Shown here: positions 1 through 11,105 of the stretch, in pieces
Numbering within the stretch: the first letter of the stretch is position 1
Layout: each line of letters starts with the position of its first letter
NCBI GenBank assembly: GCA_030549775.1
Contig: CM060177.1
Coordinates: 30,532,014 to 30,596,013 of the forward strand
Source: Tamarix chinensis
Taxonomy: Eukaryota; Streptophyta; Magnoliopsida; Caryophyllales; Tamaricaceae
Length of the DNA stretch: 64,000 nucleotides
Reading direction: 5' to 3'
The notes under the pieces: generated by a model
Seen by the model: the letters and a program-made list of their open reading frames with translations, nothing else
Told to the model about the DNA's origin: nothing
The model's database searches: none
Translations under genes and position numbers: made by a program

Positions 1-1190
1 GTATTAATTTTATTGTTATTATTGTTTGTTATTAATATTGTTATTATTATTAACCTTTGATATTGTTATTACGAACTTAGTATTAATGTTAATTGTTATC
101 ACCATTTGTTATTTTTGTTATATTATTAAATTAATTAGTACCATAAATTATTAATAATATTAATTATTATCAATATCATTATGTATATTATTAAATTGAT
201 TATTACTACTAAATTTATCATTACTAATACTTATCATAATAATAGATATATAAATATATGGTTATTAATATTAATAGTCTTCTAATTATTATTATGTTAT
301 GAAATAAATATTAATATTACGAGTTACTATATTGCTCTGAAATAATTTTATCTTATCTTGTTAGTGTCAATTTGATTTGATATAATCTGATCGTACCAAT
401 TATAAAAATATATTGAGGATAACATGACATATATGACCTATCATCACACTCAGCACACAGAATCGGTTCGCACAAAATTTTCGATCTTTCTTATAGGGTG
501 TAACTCAAAACTTTTTGAATCGGCCCATTAGATATCTGTATACTTTTGCATTACAAGCCCCATCCCCCTTTTCCTTTTTTTTTTTATTATTTTTTTATTT
601 TTTAACATATACGTAATTTTCTAGTGTCACTATAATAACTACATAAAATCAATAATTAACATAAATCAACGCACATAGCGTGAGAGGGATTAAAGCCTAA
701 ATCCGTGGTACTCAAATTTTAGCGTTTCAAACATTGAACTAAGGCTTCATAATCATTTGTACCATCATATTATTAATTTTCATTATTAATATAAATCTAT
801 TCTTAATTAAGATTATCCGGTAATGTCGATCCAAAATACGAAAATATGTCCAAAAACTTTTAAACATGCTTGTATTAATATTGGATTAGTTTTAAGCCTA
901 AACAATCTTTTTGTTGGACCGACTGTTTAAATAGGATATGAGGCACTATTGTTTTGAGCTATACTATAATGATTTTTTTATTATATTTCTTTTATTTTAC
1001 TTTAATATATATGAAGTATTGTATTTATTTTAAAGACAGAAAATTAAAACACAACTCTTTTTATTTTTATTTTCTCATCTCCTATCTTTATTTTATTCTT
1101 AATATTCTTTCATCGCTGTCTCTTAATTTCATTTCCTTAAAAAAAATTATCTGCTCGTAAAACACAAATAATAATAATAATTTTAAATCC
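1..1190. other. AT-rich stretch without a recognised gene
   Basis: The first 500 bases are dominated by ATT/TTA-type low complexity. The rest is ordinary AT-rich sequence. The 68-codon frame at 954-1160 is a phenylalanine/leucine/tyrosine-rich artefact of poly-T composition. I see no domain, RNA gene or element boundary here. Confidence 0.6.
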
Positions 1191-1436
1191 ATGCCTAATA
1201 GTTTCGAAAAGTTAATTAATATGTTGGCATATCACAGTGAAACACTTCAAAGATTGGTAGACAAGTTAGACACGAAAACGTCAGTTCCCTTTCTCATCCA
1301 CCCCAGTCCCTCTCTTCTCCAGCTTAGTCCCTCTCTCCAACAAGCAAGTAGCTTAGATTCCTTGGGCACATTATTAATGTCTGCTCTAGATGGATTTATG
1401 ACGTGTCAGGATAAGAATAACACACATCATTTATAG
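1191..1436 (+). CDS. Unrecognised 81-codon open frame of atypical composition
   Basis: This frame opens with ATG at 1191 and ends at TAG 1434-1436. The predicted protein has a mixed, protein-like composition: an N-terminal stretch with a leucine/isoleucine spacing that could be helical (residues 3-27), a proline/serine/leucine-rich middle, then a short hydrophobic patch near residues 56-70. The DNA is visibly less AT-rich than the flanks, which is why I list it. I do not recognise any domain, and no splice-linked partner exon or matching transposon pattern is evident. It could be an isolated exon, a fragment of a decayed gene, or chance. Confidence 0.2.
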   Translation: MPNSFEKLINMLAYHSETLQRLVDKLDTKTSVPFLIHPSPSLLQLSPSLQQASSLDSLGTLLMSALDGFMTCQDKNNTHHL

Positions 1437-4400
1437 TAGCGTCCGAAAGACCTAACTGTAGCTTATAATAGAAATGAACTGTTTCATATATTATTTACAT
1501 AATATACACTCGATTCTAAAATCAAACATTTCTCTTATTAATGTGATTCTTATCTGGATTATTTAAAGAAGAAGGAAAAAAAGGGACAAATTAATCAAAA
1601 GATATAAACATGCCTGTTATCGAAGTGAATCAAAGTTTTTTTTTTTGGGGTCATATAATTAGTATATCTTACATTAATATTCCTGGAAAATAATAACTAC
1701 ATGTAAAGTTACAGTAACAGAATCCATAAAATGGATGAAAAAAGTAAATAAAGAGTAGTCATATTTTTATCGATGCTGTCTTATAGAATATTTTTTTTAA
1801 AGGGATAATGATAGAAACAATATTGGCTTGGTATAATAGTATAGATACCACATTTTCCATGCGGCTTTAGGCTTATCAAGAAAGAGATGGAATTAAAACT
1901 TATACGTTAGCACAAACGGACAATATATTCAAATAGAGTCGTCAATCATGTAACTTGTTATTTCGAATAAAATTTTAAAATTGCTTTTACTTGCTATTCC
2001 TGTTTACCAAAGATATTTTAATTAAACAACATATGTATGCATGCATGTATTTAAAATATCTCTATATTATGTTTATTCTTAAATTAAATAAATTAGTCGT
2101 CATACATACTTATAAAGTGTTTATATAAATTCAAATGCTTTAACTTTAGTTTAGTAGTTAGTAATCAACTTGCGCAGCCCACAATGTAGACGTACATATC
2201 ACTCTAATAATAATAATAATAATATAATAATAATAATAATAATAATAATTATTATTATTATTATTGTATGAATAGCTATAACCATGATTATAGGATATCT
2301 TTTTAGCATAAATGAATAGCAATAATTTGATGATAATCACGATAACAGAATATATTTTATGTGTGTCCAACTTATTATTTTACCATATGAAAAAGGATTA
2401 TTTTTTTCACATTAGTATTATGATATTTGATGTAATTCCTCTTACGTAACATTTGCTTTTAATAAATTTTTTTATGTAATATGAATTTCAAATCTATTTT
2501 TTCTTTAGTAAAATTTTATTAATATTTATAGACTCTTATTACTAAAATGATAACTTTTTTCATTCCATTTTTTTATAATATGAAATGGGGGGATCTTGTA
2601 AACATATTCTTTAATTTTTTTTGCAGAATTTTCTAGTATTCCTTGAAAAAATGAGGTATTGAAATCTTAAAAAAATCCCAAAAAAAGGAACTTAAAGATT
2701 CCAAAATGAAACTACAAAAATATATTCAAATGATTATGATAATTGCAATTTAGCTTAAAAACTATATGCGATACTATTTTTTTTATCATTTGAATAATCT
2801 AAATTTAAAACATTGATATAATTATATTAAAGTAAAAATAAATAAATAAATGCATGGTATTTAAATAATTTTATTTGATGTACACAAACACCCAAGTGAA
2901 ATTAGAACAAATATCATGATGCCAAAATAAAATTTGGTTGTTATTTTGTGTTTTTTTTTTTCAATAATTACTTTTTAGAAGAAAAAGAAATTTTTTTAAA
3001 AAACTACTTCTTAAAAAAAATAATTATCTTTTTTTTTACTTTATTTAGAAAAGTTTTTATTAATAAGAAAACTACTTCCTGTATTATATTAGTGCCTATT
3101 TTTATTTTTCTTCTTATATATTTTCCTTTTCTTTTTCTATCTACAAGTTTTATCTTCTTATGCATATACCTATGTAGCAATTAATATTACATAATTACTT
3201 AATAATATATAATAAAATGAAGACTTGAAACAACTTGTAAACATCTTAAAAAGTTATAAAAAAAATGCCTAGAAAAAAATCTAAAGTATTAAAAAAATAC
3301 CTAAAACTTAAAAAAAAACCTAAGAAATTCAAAAACTTAGAAATTTTTTTTTGAAATTTCCTAAAATATTCTAGAATCAAATAATTATTCTAAACCTCTT
3401 GCAAATCATCATATATGAAAAACTATCAAGTTGTAAATATATACTCAAACATTTGACAATCGGCCATAATCACCTATTTTCCAAAAAATAATATCATCAA
3501 ATATAAAACTTCATATAGTTGTTTGTAGTCTTAGACAAACAAACCTCCAAATGCCTTTCTTTAGTCCTGTTCATGGTTTTACATTAAAAAATTTTAAAAG
3601 TGTCAAACAAACTTGTTCTTTTATAAAAGCTATAATAACTTAATATCCCTCATTAACTCTTAGATCTATCTCTTTAAGCTTTCATCCAAATGATACTCAG
3701 GGGCCATATACATTTCATATGTCTCTATTCTCAAGATCTTTAAATGTACAAATAGTTATGAAAAATAGTTCATTAAAAAATTCACCCAACATATCATTCA
3801 GAATAGCTAAACATTTTTTATGGTGGAGGTTGAGGATTAAGGTGCTGGAAAGGAAGGATTATTGTAAATTTTGATTCAAGCAATTGGAGCAATTGCTAAT
3901 CAAGTTTCTGATTAATCAATTCCTTTCTCTTAAAATAAATATATTAATGATTGCTCAAACACTTGTCACTTGACTTTTTTTTTCCGTTCATATCATCTAA
4001 ATCACGAGAATCTTCCCCCAACCTCGACAACTTTTCGGGCATCAAAAGGAATCATACTTTTTATTCTTAGGTATTTATCTTTCAAAACTTGGGTAAGACC
4101 CATAAAATGGATCCGGTTAATGTTCTTTAATTGCATGAGTACCACTCAAAATTTTCAAAATTCATATAAGGGGGTAACCGCTTGGAGAAAAAATGTATAA
4201 TTTGGGTTTACCTAGAATAAATGATTTTAAAAGTATTACACTATAAATCACAATAAGAAACTTAAAAGAACATATATTAGTCATAATTTACCTGAATAAA
4301 TATCTTTGATACATCCATCCTACACGTTAATGCAATAGTTATCGGATCCCTTCCAAATCTTGTTTTGTTTTCAAGTGAAATCATGTTAATTGCATATGAC

Positions 4401-4689
4401 TCATACTATCAAGTCATATATATTTTTCTCAGCCCCCTCCCCTTTTCCTTATGCTACGGTATTTTTAGGATACACACCCACCTTTTTTCTCATTGAACTA
4501 TCTAAATAATCCATCACTAAATGCTTAGTTATTTATCTACTCCCCAAATAAACACCTAATATTTTTGCACCTAGTCAAGAATATATGAAAATATCAGTTG
4601 AAATTAAAATAGATATATCTAAATTTACATTCGAATTAATTATTAAAAAAGATATTTGTGATAGATACTAAGTCATTAAAAAATATGTA
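1437..4689. other. AT-rich intergenic stretch, no recognised gene
   Basis: This stretch contains poly-T and poly-A runs, scattered short repeats and one large trinucleotide microsatellite (2205-2265, listed separately). The frames at 2158-2370, 2948-3184 and 3970-4200 are low-complexity or lack any family resemblance. A moderately less AT-rich patch near 3960-4200 was read on both strands without finding a domain. Confidence 0.55.
2205..2265. repeat. Palindromic (TAA)n/(ATT)n microsatellite
   Basis: A run of TAA units switches to ATT units near 2249, so the two halves are reverse complements and can fold into a hairpin of about 15-18 bp. One unit is disrupted near 2221. Confidence 0.9.
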
Positions 4690-5010
4690 GCTAAAATAAT
4701 TAATTAAAATAAATGTAAACTTCGGAGGGGCACAAAACCTTACTGCCTGCGTAATATAAATTATAATACAAACAGATGCCGTGATGCTGTTTCTTTTTGT
4801 GTCGTTTGTCGCGTTTAAAGTCATTAATGATTGATTCCTACTACACCATTAATGATTCCCTCCTTTTTTTTGATCGCCCGTGGTGGTGTACTAAATTACT
4901 AATGACAATTGACAAATTGACAATGACCTCACTAGTGACGTGTATCGGATATTCTATTTGTACTCGTCCGCCAAACTAGTACAAGTGTACGAGCTATAAA
5001 CGTACCGCAT
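4690..5010. repeat. Dispersed repeat R1, copy 1
   Basis: This segment is clearly related, in the same orientation, to 58265-58560. Shared blocks include a stretch on CAGATG-GATGC, the TTTGTCGC-TTTAAA block, the CTAATGACAAATTGAC-type block, the GACCTC-CAGTGACGT block and the ACGAGC-ATAAACGTAC block. No coding pattern is preserved between the copies. It could be a piece of a duplicated promoter region or an unclassified transposon. Confidence 0.7.
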
Positions 5011-5030
5011 ATAAATATTTCGATACCAAA

Positions 5031-5235
5031 AGTATTACTATATAATTTAAATTTAATATAATAGAGTATTTAATGGTCATAAACTTCTATATAAATAAGG
5101 CTGAAATAATTATAGTATTTGATAACTTATATAAATCTAAGTAAATTGAATAATAATAATAATAATTTTAGACATATAGATAAAGGTTATTTGATTTAAT
5201 AAATAATAAAGAATATTTTTATGATATAAAAAATA
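5031..5235. repeat. Dispersed repeat R2, copy 1
   Basis: The region shares an ordered series of motifs with 44100-44310 and 63720-63980: ATATAATTTAA, a TAGT/TTTAATGGTCATAAA-type block, the TTTGATAACTTAT block, then AATTGA, an ATATTTTTAGACATA block and a GATTTAAT-AAAG end. It is non-coding and resembles a short non-autonomous element. Termini were not defined. Confidence 0.55.
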
Positions 5236-5469
5236 GTATAAAATCTATTTGGTATTTAGTTAAATTTCATAAAGCCTACATATAATAAAATAATTATAGT
5301 TTATAAATAAATTATAGATAAAAATTATAATAACTTGAAATATCAATCGGAAGATGCAAAATTTTATGCTAAGATAAGCGGCCAACTATTTGCGGACTAA
5401 AACTCATTCGGAGCACCTTCCTAGCCATATATTTCTCATCTTGTGAAAGAATCTAATTTATCTTCCTAC

Positions 5470-6671
5470 TATCACATCTCAATTTTTTCCCAACTTTAAA
5501 ATTTAATTTTAAAAGTATAATGTAGTAGTAAAAATAAAAAATAAGGAATGTTATAACCATATCTATCATAATAAAAGGTACATGCGTTCACTAAATCCAT
5601 AAAAATATAAGGTTGGATAAGAAAAATTAGAATAATATTGTAAGGTAAAATTATTTACATTGCGAAATCTTAATATAAGGTTACAAAATCAAATCACACC
5701 GCGTGACTAGAACTAAAACTAGAAAACCTTAATATAGAACAAAACATCAAAAGTTATACTCTTTAATTCCAACTTAAGCTCTAACACTATCAAGATTTAC
5801 TACACCCAAAAGTACTAAAAAATTAATTTTTTCGGTATAAACATACTAATAAACATATCTAACCCTAAGCAAATACCAAGCTCACTTAACACATACTCAC
5901 ATAAAATAACATGATAAAACCTATCATGACACACCGCTAGCACTCACAAAATACAACATAACAAGTTCATGCGTAAACTCAAGATAATACATGTACCAAC
6001 ATGCAACACTTCTAATCATTTAGAATAATAATGATCAGATAGTTCATATAACACAACTACCAAAACAATAACACGGGTGGTATACAATGATAACTACCGA
6101 CATCTCCACAATATGAATAGTGCACATAATGCAACTACTAAACCCTAATAACAAGAGCAATACACATAATGCAACTACCATCCCATAATTGAACAACAAG
6201 AGTAATGCATATAATGCCCCTACCAAAATAATAAGAATGACATTATGCAGCAGTAACTATCAATATTTCCACAACATGGGTAGTGCACATAATGCAAACC
6301 AAACCACACATACCAAGATACCCTAGTTATACTAGTGTAACTTACAAATGCTAAGATACACTGTTCATAAAAGCTTTATAATGAAAATACCTCACAACCA
6401 TGTAAACCAATGGCACACATGATGTGCCATAGTCATATTGGACAAATAATGCAACAAATTTACCCTTTCCATCACCTGAGTGGCACATATAAGGCAGTTA
6501 CCAGACCAATAGCACACAATCATTTCCTTTTATTACTCAAGGGGATGCAACAACAACTTGAGGATACACATGATGTGCTAGGGTCATATTGGCACACATA
6601 AGACAACATAATACCCTTTTCACCATGTAATTTGAGGGCATTTTCTTATCCCGGTCATATTGGCAATATGA
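5470..6671 (-). mobile_element. Long TG..CA repeat F' (subfamily II), truncated
   Basis: It starts near 5470 and follows element F in order: the start of F (48612), the GTAAGGTAAAAT-TTACATT block, a series of related short units containing ATAATGCAACTACC and ACATCTCCACAA, then the CATATTGGCACA blocks. Homology to F ends at 6671, where the left LTR of the gypsy element begins, so the gypsy insertion appears to interrupt this copy. The rest was not found on the far side of the gypsy element. Orientation is opposite to element C. It carries no coding domain. Confidence 0.6.
6020..6620. repeat. Degenerate internal tandem units of subfamily II
   Basis: Imperfect units of roughly 60-90 bp repeat the words CACATAATGCAACTACC, AATAACA..AGTAATG, and AACTACCRACATCTCCACAA. 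The same units occur in F at 49330-49480 and 55535-55650. The amino-acid frames seen here are by-products of the repeat. Confidence 0.65.
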
Positions 6672-7417
6672 TGTTGAAGACAATGAATGATTAGTCTTCT
6701 ACAATGTAGGACCTTGGTGACTAAATTTGTTCCAAGAAGATGGAAATGTCAAATTATAGTTGATGATCTCATTGCACTTTGATAGGTTGATGTTGATCTA
6801 ATCCAATATCAAATCAATTCAATAGAGAAATCACTTAGTTTTCTCTAGAGAATGGTCTTCAACTTCTCAAGAAACTCTCCCTTAATGAAGAAGAAAAAAG
6901 AGGCTCAAAGAGTAGCTCTCAAATGTTGATTATGATTCATTAATTGTCGTCCATTATGAATGTACAAGCACCCTACACACACACACACACACACACACAC
7001 AGGCCTAGTTTACTATTTATTAACCAATCCCATATAACCAGCCTAATTAACAAATTTCAACTATATACACATCTATATTACATATATAGTGATTAAAATG
7101 ACAAAGTACAAATATCACAATGTAAACAATAAAATAAGAAAGCTACGCAAAACTCTAAGTATGTAATACATTGGATAATCGTATGTAATCAATATTTATG
7201 TCTTGTAGCCTTGTCTTCTATGCAACTTTGTAATCCTTGTAATGCCATTATCTTATACACTAGATATGTTTAATGGATTGATCTTGGCAACATATATAAT
7301 ATCTGTAAGAGTTACTTAATAAAATATTAGAAGTATTAGGATCTTCAAGAACAATTGGTACTAACTCTAAGTATGCTAACTCTTATTCTTCAATATTAGA
7401 AAAGTGAGATTGAGATG
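6672..7417 (-). repeat. 3' LTR of the gypsy element
   Basis: The plus-strand left edge reads TGTTGAAGAC and the right edge abuts CTCCTCCATCATTCTCCCC, which is a polypurine tract on the coding strand. The outer edge falls exactly where homology of F' to F stops, which fixes it. The inner edge should end CA but reads TG, so it has probably mutated. The LTR includes a (CA)n run (6975-7001) and a pyrimidine-rich stretch downstream of it on the minus strand. The partner LTR is absent. Confidence 0.6.
6975..7001. repeat. (AC)n microsatellite inside the gypsy LTR
   Basis: An uninterrupted dinucleotide run of about 13 units. Confidence 0.95.
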
Positions 7418-7429
7418 CTCCTCCATCAT

Positions 7430-8560
7430 TCTCCCCTCATAAAGAAGAACTTGTCCTCAAATTAGCATCAATATAGTAAGGAGACAAATCACCAATATCG
7501 AAAGTTGTAGAAACTCCTCTATAGTATTTAGGTAATTCTAATTCATAAGTATTAATTTTAAATTTTCTTTAAATTTTTAATGGTCCATTAGCTCTTAGCA
7601 TAAGTTTATTTTTTTCTTAAGTTTGGAAAATTTTATTTTATCAAGTGTAGCTAAACCAAATATCTTGGTAAAAATACTTATTGAATTTGTCTTTTTTTTG
7701 CTTGGGTTTAATATTTGGCATTAGATTTCTCAATGTAGTTTTTAATTTGTTCATGAATTTTTTAAAATAATTTGATTCTTTTGTTGGCATCATAATTCTT
7801 AATATTACCTTTTTTTAATGACAGTATATCAATAGGTAAATAAGGATTAACACCATAGAAAACTTCAAAGAGGCTTGAATGAGTTGAATTAGAAGGATTC
7901 CTATTATAATCAAATTTGGCATGTACCAGTTTTGTATCCCTATCTTTAGTACTTTTATTAAATAATCCTAATATTGAAGTTCCTACAACTCTATTATTCA
8001 CTTATGTTTGACCATCTGTTTGGGAATAATGAGATGTACTAAACAACAACTTACTACCTAACATATGCTAAAAGTGTCTTACAAAAGTAGCTCAAAAATT
8101 TCACATCTCTATCTGACACTATACTTTTAAAAAATTCATGTAACCTTACTATCTATTTGAAATATATATATGTAACATGAGTTACATCATATATTTTATT
8201 ACAAGGTATAAAATGTGCCATTTTAGAAAACCTATCTACTACCACTATAATAGAATCATTTTCCCTTTGTGTCCTTGGTAAATCTAAGATAAAGTACATA
8301 CTAAAACTCTCCCACGATTGACTAGGAATTGTTAAAGAAGTATACAAACCTTTATGGAAGACAATTTTACTCTTTTGATAAATCACACATCTTATAATAA
8401 TAACTTGTACTAATTTTATTATTCATAGCCAGCAGAAAATTTCTTATAATATTTCCATGGTTTTATGAACACCAAAATGACCGGCTATACCTCCTCATAT
8501 ACTTCCTTAATAAGTAAACTACACACACTAGAGTGAGGTATGTGCAACTTATTAAGTTTG
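7430..8560 (-). pseudogene. Ty3/gypsy integrase (broken)
   Basis: Read on the minus strand: a zinc-binding region (8390-8560) with recognisable IP-VC/LIKE and GHFGV remnants; the catalytic-core start (8153-8386) with the motif LPRTQRENDSIIVVVDRFSK followed by MAHFIPC, the classic region around the first catalytic Asp of retroviral-type integrase; the later core segment (7762-8001) with FDYNRNPSNSTHSSLFEVFYG and NPYLPIDIL; then the C-terminal tail (7430-7620) with ELELPKYY, FDIGDLSPYY and a DANLRTSSL end. Frame changes and stops separate the segments, so no full protein can be made. In life it would insert element cDNA into chromosomes. Confidence 0.85.
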
Positions 8561-8689
8561 AAAAGAAAGTCATATTGTAGCACATAATTACCACAACTAT
8601 TATTCTTTTTACATGAATTATAAATCTCAAAAAAAAAACTTCATCTTTTGCATATATTTCCTTTAACATTTCAAAACCTAATAATTTAG

Positions 8690-9160
8690 CATCCAACATG
8701 ACAAGTATTATAGATCTCCTAGATAAATCATCTACTACAATAACTTTCTTACCCTCCAAATGTTTGATAGAAAGCATAATGGATTATAATAAACTATCCC
8801 ATTTGGTATGTCTAGGACTAATCTTCTTTTACCCATGCAAATATTTTAAAATTTCATGGCCTGAATGCAAAACAAATGAGTCAGGTCTCAAATAACGGCC
8901 CCATGTTTCTAGACTTCTTATGATGGCATATAATTCCTTATCATATGTTGAATAATTCAATTTGGCCCCATTTAATTTGTCACTAAAGAATGTAATGTCC
9001 TATTTTTATCTTGAAAGCTCTTGTATTTATCTCTATAATTCTTTATCCTCTTCTGGGTTACAAAGATAGGTAGATCAATTAGGTAGACACACACCACGCA
9101 TTTAGTTTATAACATGGTCTATTCTTCTTTTAGGTCATAATCCATTTGGTAAGTTATTAG
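8690..9160 (-). pseudogene. Reverse transcriptase N-terminal stub fused to RNase H, palm domain deleted
   Basis: The minus strand first shows an RT N-terminal signature with NLPNGL, RRIDHVIN, LPN and a NPEEDKEL region (about 9030-9160), which in intact elements precedes the RT fingers. It then passes directly into RNase [21 protein letters not shown], then [29 protein letters not shown] and DDLSRR (8690-8995). The whole RT palm with the YxDD box is missing, so several hundred codons were lost. Stops and frameshifts are also present. The element could not copy itself. Confidence 0.8.
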
Positions 9161-9223
9161 GAACACATAATCATGCTTATTAATAAGTTCATTTAATTGA
9201 GGATTATTGTTATTTTTCTCACC

Positions 9224-9490
9224 TTATAAGGATTCCTTAATAATAATAGCATAACAACTACCTTCTTCTTTAATATGTTCTACTATAGCATTCTCATGCA
9301 AAAATAAAATCTTTTTATTCTCAACTATGTTCTTATTATCACAATGAAAAGGTTTAGGCTTATGATTTTTCTTATCCTTCTCAACTAGATATTTATTAGT
9401 AATAATATTATGAATAGCACTTCTATTATATTGTTGTGGTCTACCTAATAAGATTCCACATGTATCCATAGAAAAAACATCACATAGCAC
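9224..9490 (-). pseudogene. Ty3/gypsy protease-RT linker region
   Basis: This 88-codon open stretch begins with CDVFSMDTCGILLGRPQQYN, then RSAIHNI, NKY and a lysine-rich segment. The C-D-V, C-ILLGRPWQ-like and asparagine-tyrosine pattern is the conserved segment right after the aspartic protease in gypsy polyproteins. The protease catalytic DSG motif is not visible upstream in frame; the 9490-9740 stretch is degraded. It lies between the gag zinc knuckle and the RT stub, as expected. Confidence 0.75.
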
Positions 9491-9748
9491 ATCGTCATAA
9501 TAATTACCAATTTAAAATGGGATTAGGGTTATCTTAGTTACCTTGACTCCTTTGTCCTTGTTTAACCATTGAAGAGAATAAGGCTTTGAATGTGGTAATG
9601 TATTCCATCCCAAACACTTCACTATTCTCTCATTAGCTACATTCGTATAAGATCCACTATCAATGATAACTCAATAAAATGTATCTTCCACTCTTCATTT
9701 AGTTTTGAATATATTTTCTTGTTGATTGGGTTGCTCACTAGCTTGGAC

Positions 9749-9990
9749 TTAAAGTAGTCTTTTTAATACATAATAACAATTTTCCTCCTCTTTTGACTCA
9801 CTAGAAATTTCTTCAATAGGCTCAAATTTAGGGTCATCTTCACAAGTCTCCATAGTTTCAATTTCTTGTATGGACAACACTATCTGGTTAGGACATTCAT
9901 GAGTAAAGTGTCCAAATCCTCGACATTTAAAACATTGTCTTATAGACACCTAATTGAAGTTATTCTTACCTTTCTTTTTTTGAGTAGAAC
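9749..9990 (-). pseudogene. Ty3/gypsy gag C-terminus with CCHC zinc knuckle
   Basis: The motif CFKCRGFGHFTHEC is a perfect CX2CX4HX4C zinc knuckle (residues 8-21 of the frame that starts at 9949). It is the RNA-binding nucleocapsid signature. A glutamate-rich tail follows (EPIEEISSESKEEE). Upstream, on the minus strand, a lysine-rich segment runs to 9990, where gag stops abruptly at the terminal TGTAACACCC of repeat G. The rest of gag is not found on the other side of G. Confidence 0.85.
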
Positions 9991-10619
9991 TGTAACACCC
10001 TGATTTTTACTATTAAAATTTTTTATTTTACAGCGGAAGCAATAAAGTAAAAGATTGGGGGTTACCATTGTAATTGACATAATTCTAGCTTATGCAACCA
10101 TCATTACATCTATTATAAGGCTAAAACATTTAATGTAACTTAAAGAAATTATAAAAAAAAAGAAAATTTATAGTAAAATAATGAGTTTGGAGCCTAACTT
10201 TGAGTTAACAATATAAAATACAAAAGAAGGAATACCATGGACCCAAAGTCCAAAAAGGGTATCCAGTTAAATACATTGACCAAATAACAATTACTCTTCA
10301 CTCAACCCCTAATATAGATGAAGTCACTCATCCTCACATAAGGCATCATAGGTAGTATAATCATCTAGTTGATCTACTAAGACCTGCATATAAGATTCAA
10401 GGCCTCTTACTCATGGGAATGAGCATCACCCATAAAATGGATGGTTAGTACACTACATACTTAGCAATGAAACAATACTATCAAAATAGGGATACAAAAA
10501 GCATATTCTTTCACATTAGACAATAAGTGAATAACCAAATAAATGAAATATCTCATAAGATAGAATATGATGCAGATTCCTTTATTAAGTATAATCCATT
10601 TTCATTCTTTTATATATGT

Positions 10620-11053
10620 TGAGTGTAGGAACCCCATTATACTTAAACCAGTGGAATGATCTAAAATATCATATTAGGGAAAACACTTTTGAGCTACTAT
10701 TATCATCTGGTGGAATAGATCTGAAAACATCACCTTCTTAGGGCAACACGCTCCTAAGCCACCATTCTACCTAGTGGAATGAGAATACATATATACATAT
10801 ATATAGATCACCTTGGTCCTAACTCACGTATTCTTCCACTTTAAATCATTAGTATCTTTTCTATGGTTTATGCTGTTATATTTTTAATTCATGATGAGTA
10901 GGGCCCCCACTATTCTTAATTTGATGGAACGGACTAAAGCACCTTTTCAGGGCAAAATGCTGCCGAACCACTATTATTTTCGATGGAATGGTGATTAAAA
11001 ATATCTTCTCAGGATAAAACACTCCTGAGCCACTATTCTCCCTAATGGAACGA

Positions 11054-11060
<7 letters not shown>
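10620..11060. repeat. Hairpin-motif array in G
   Basis: Reverse-complement copies of the CCACnnn...GTGG units described for element A: for example CCACTATTATTTTCGATGG and CCACCATTCTACCTAGTGG-like segments. They are separated by blocks rich in CTGAG/CTCAGG words. Confidence 0.6.

Positions 11061-11102
<42 letters not shown>
11056..11102. repeat. (AT)n microsatellite
   Basis: An uninterrupted TA run inside repeat G, adjacent to the hairpin array. Confidence 0.95.

Positions 11103-11105
<3 letters not shown>

Larger units (their letters stand above)
6672..9990 (-). mobile_element. Ty3/gypsy retrotransposon, decayed and truncated at its 5' end
   Basis: Read on the minus strand the order is gag zinc knuckle (9749-9949), protease/linker region (9224-9490), an RT N-terminal stub joined to RNase H (about 8690-9160), integrase (about 7430-8560), a polypurine tract, then the 3' LTR (6672-7417). 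That order, with integrase after RNase H, defines Ty3/gypsy. No chromodomain is visible before the polypurine tract. The 5' LTR and primer-binding site are not found. The gag side is cut by the repeat beginning at 9991, and beyond that repeat lies a copia fragment. The closest resemblance I recall is to chromovirus-type pol of the CRM kind, but this is a memory-based judgement. Confidence 0.85.

Noticed and set aside
660..745. tRNA-like or SINE-like text (AGTTCAATGTTTGAAAC on the minus strand)
   Set aside because: No convincing A box, no cloverleaf, no poly-A or T tail and no second copy seen.
2948..3184. 78-codon Phe/Ile/Leu-rich frame resembling a membrane protein
   Set aside because: Produced by T-runs; no charged loops or conserved pattern.
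6020..6620. Regular short units that might suggest a CRISPR-like array
   Set aside because: Units are degenerate, lack constant repeats with unique spacers, and recur inside dispersed transposon copies in a plant genome.
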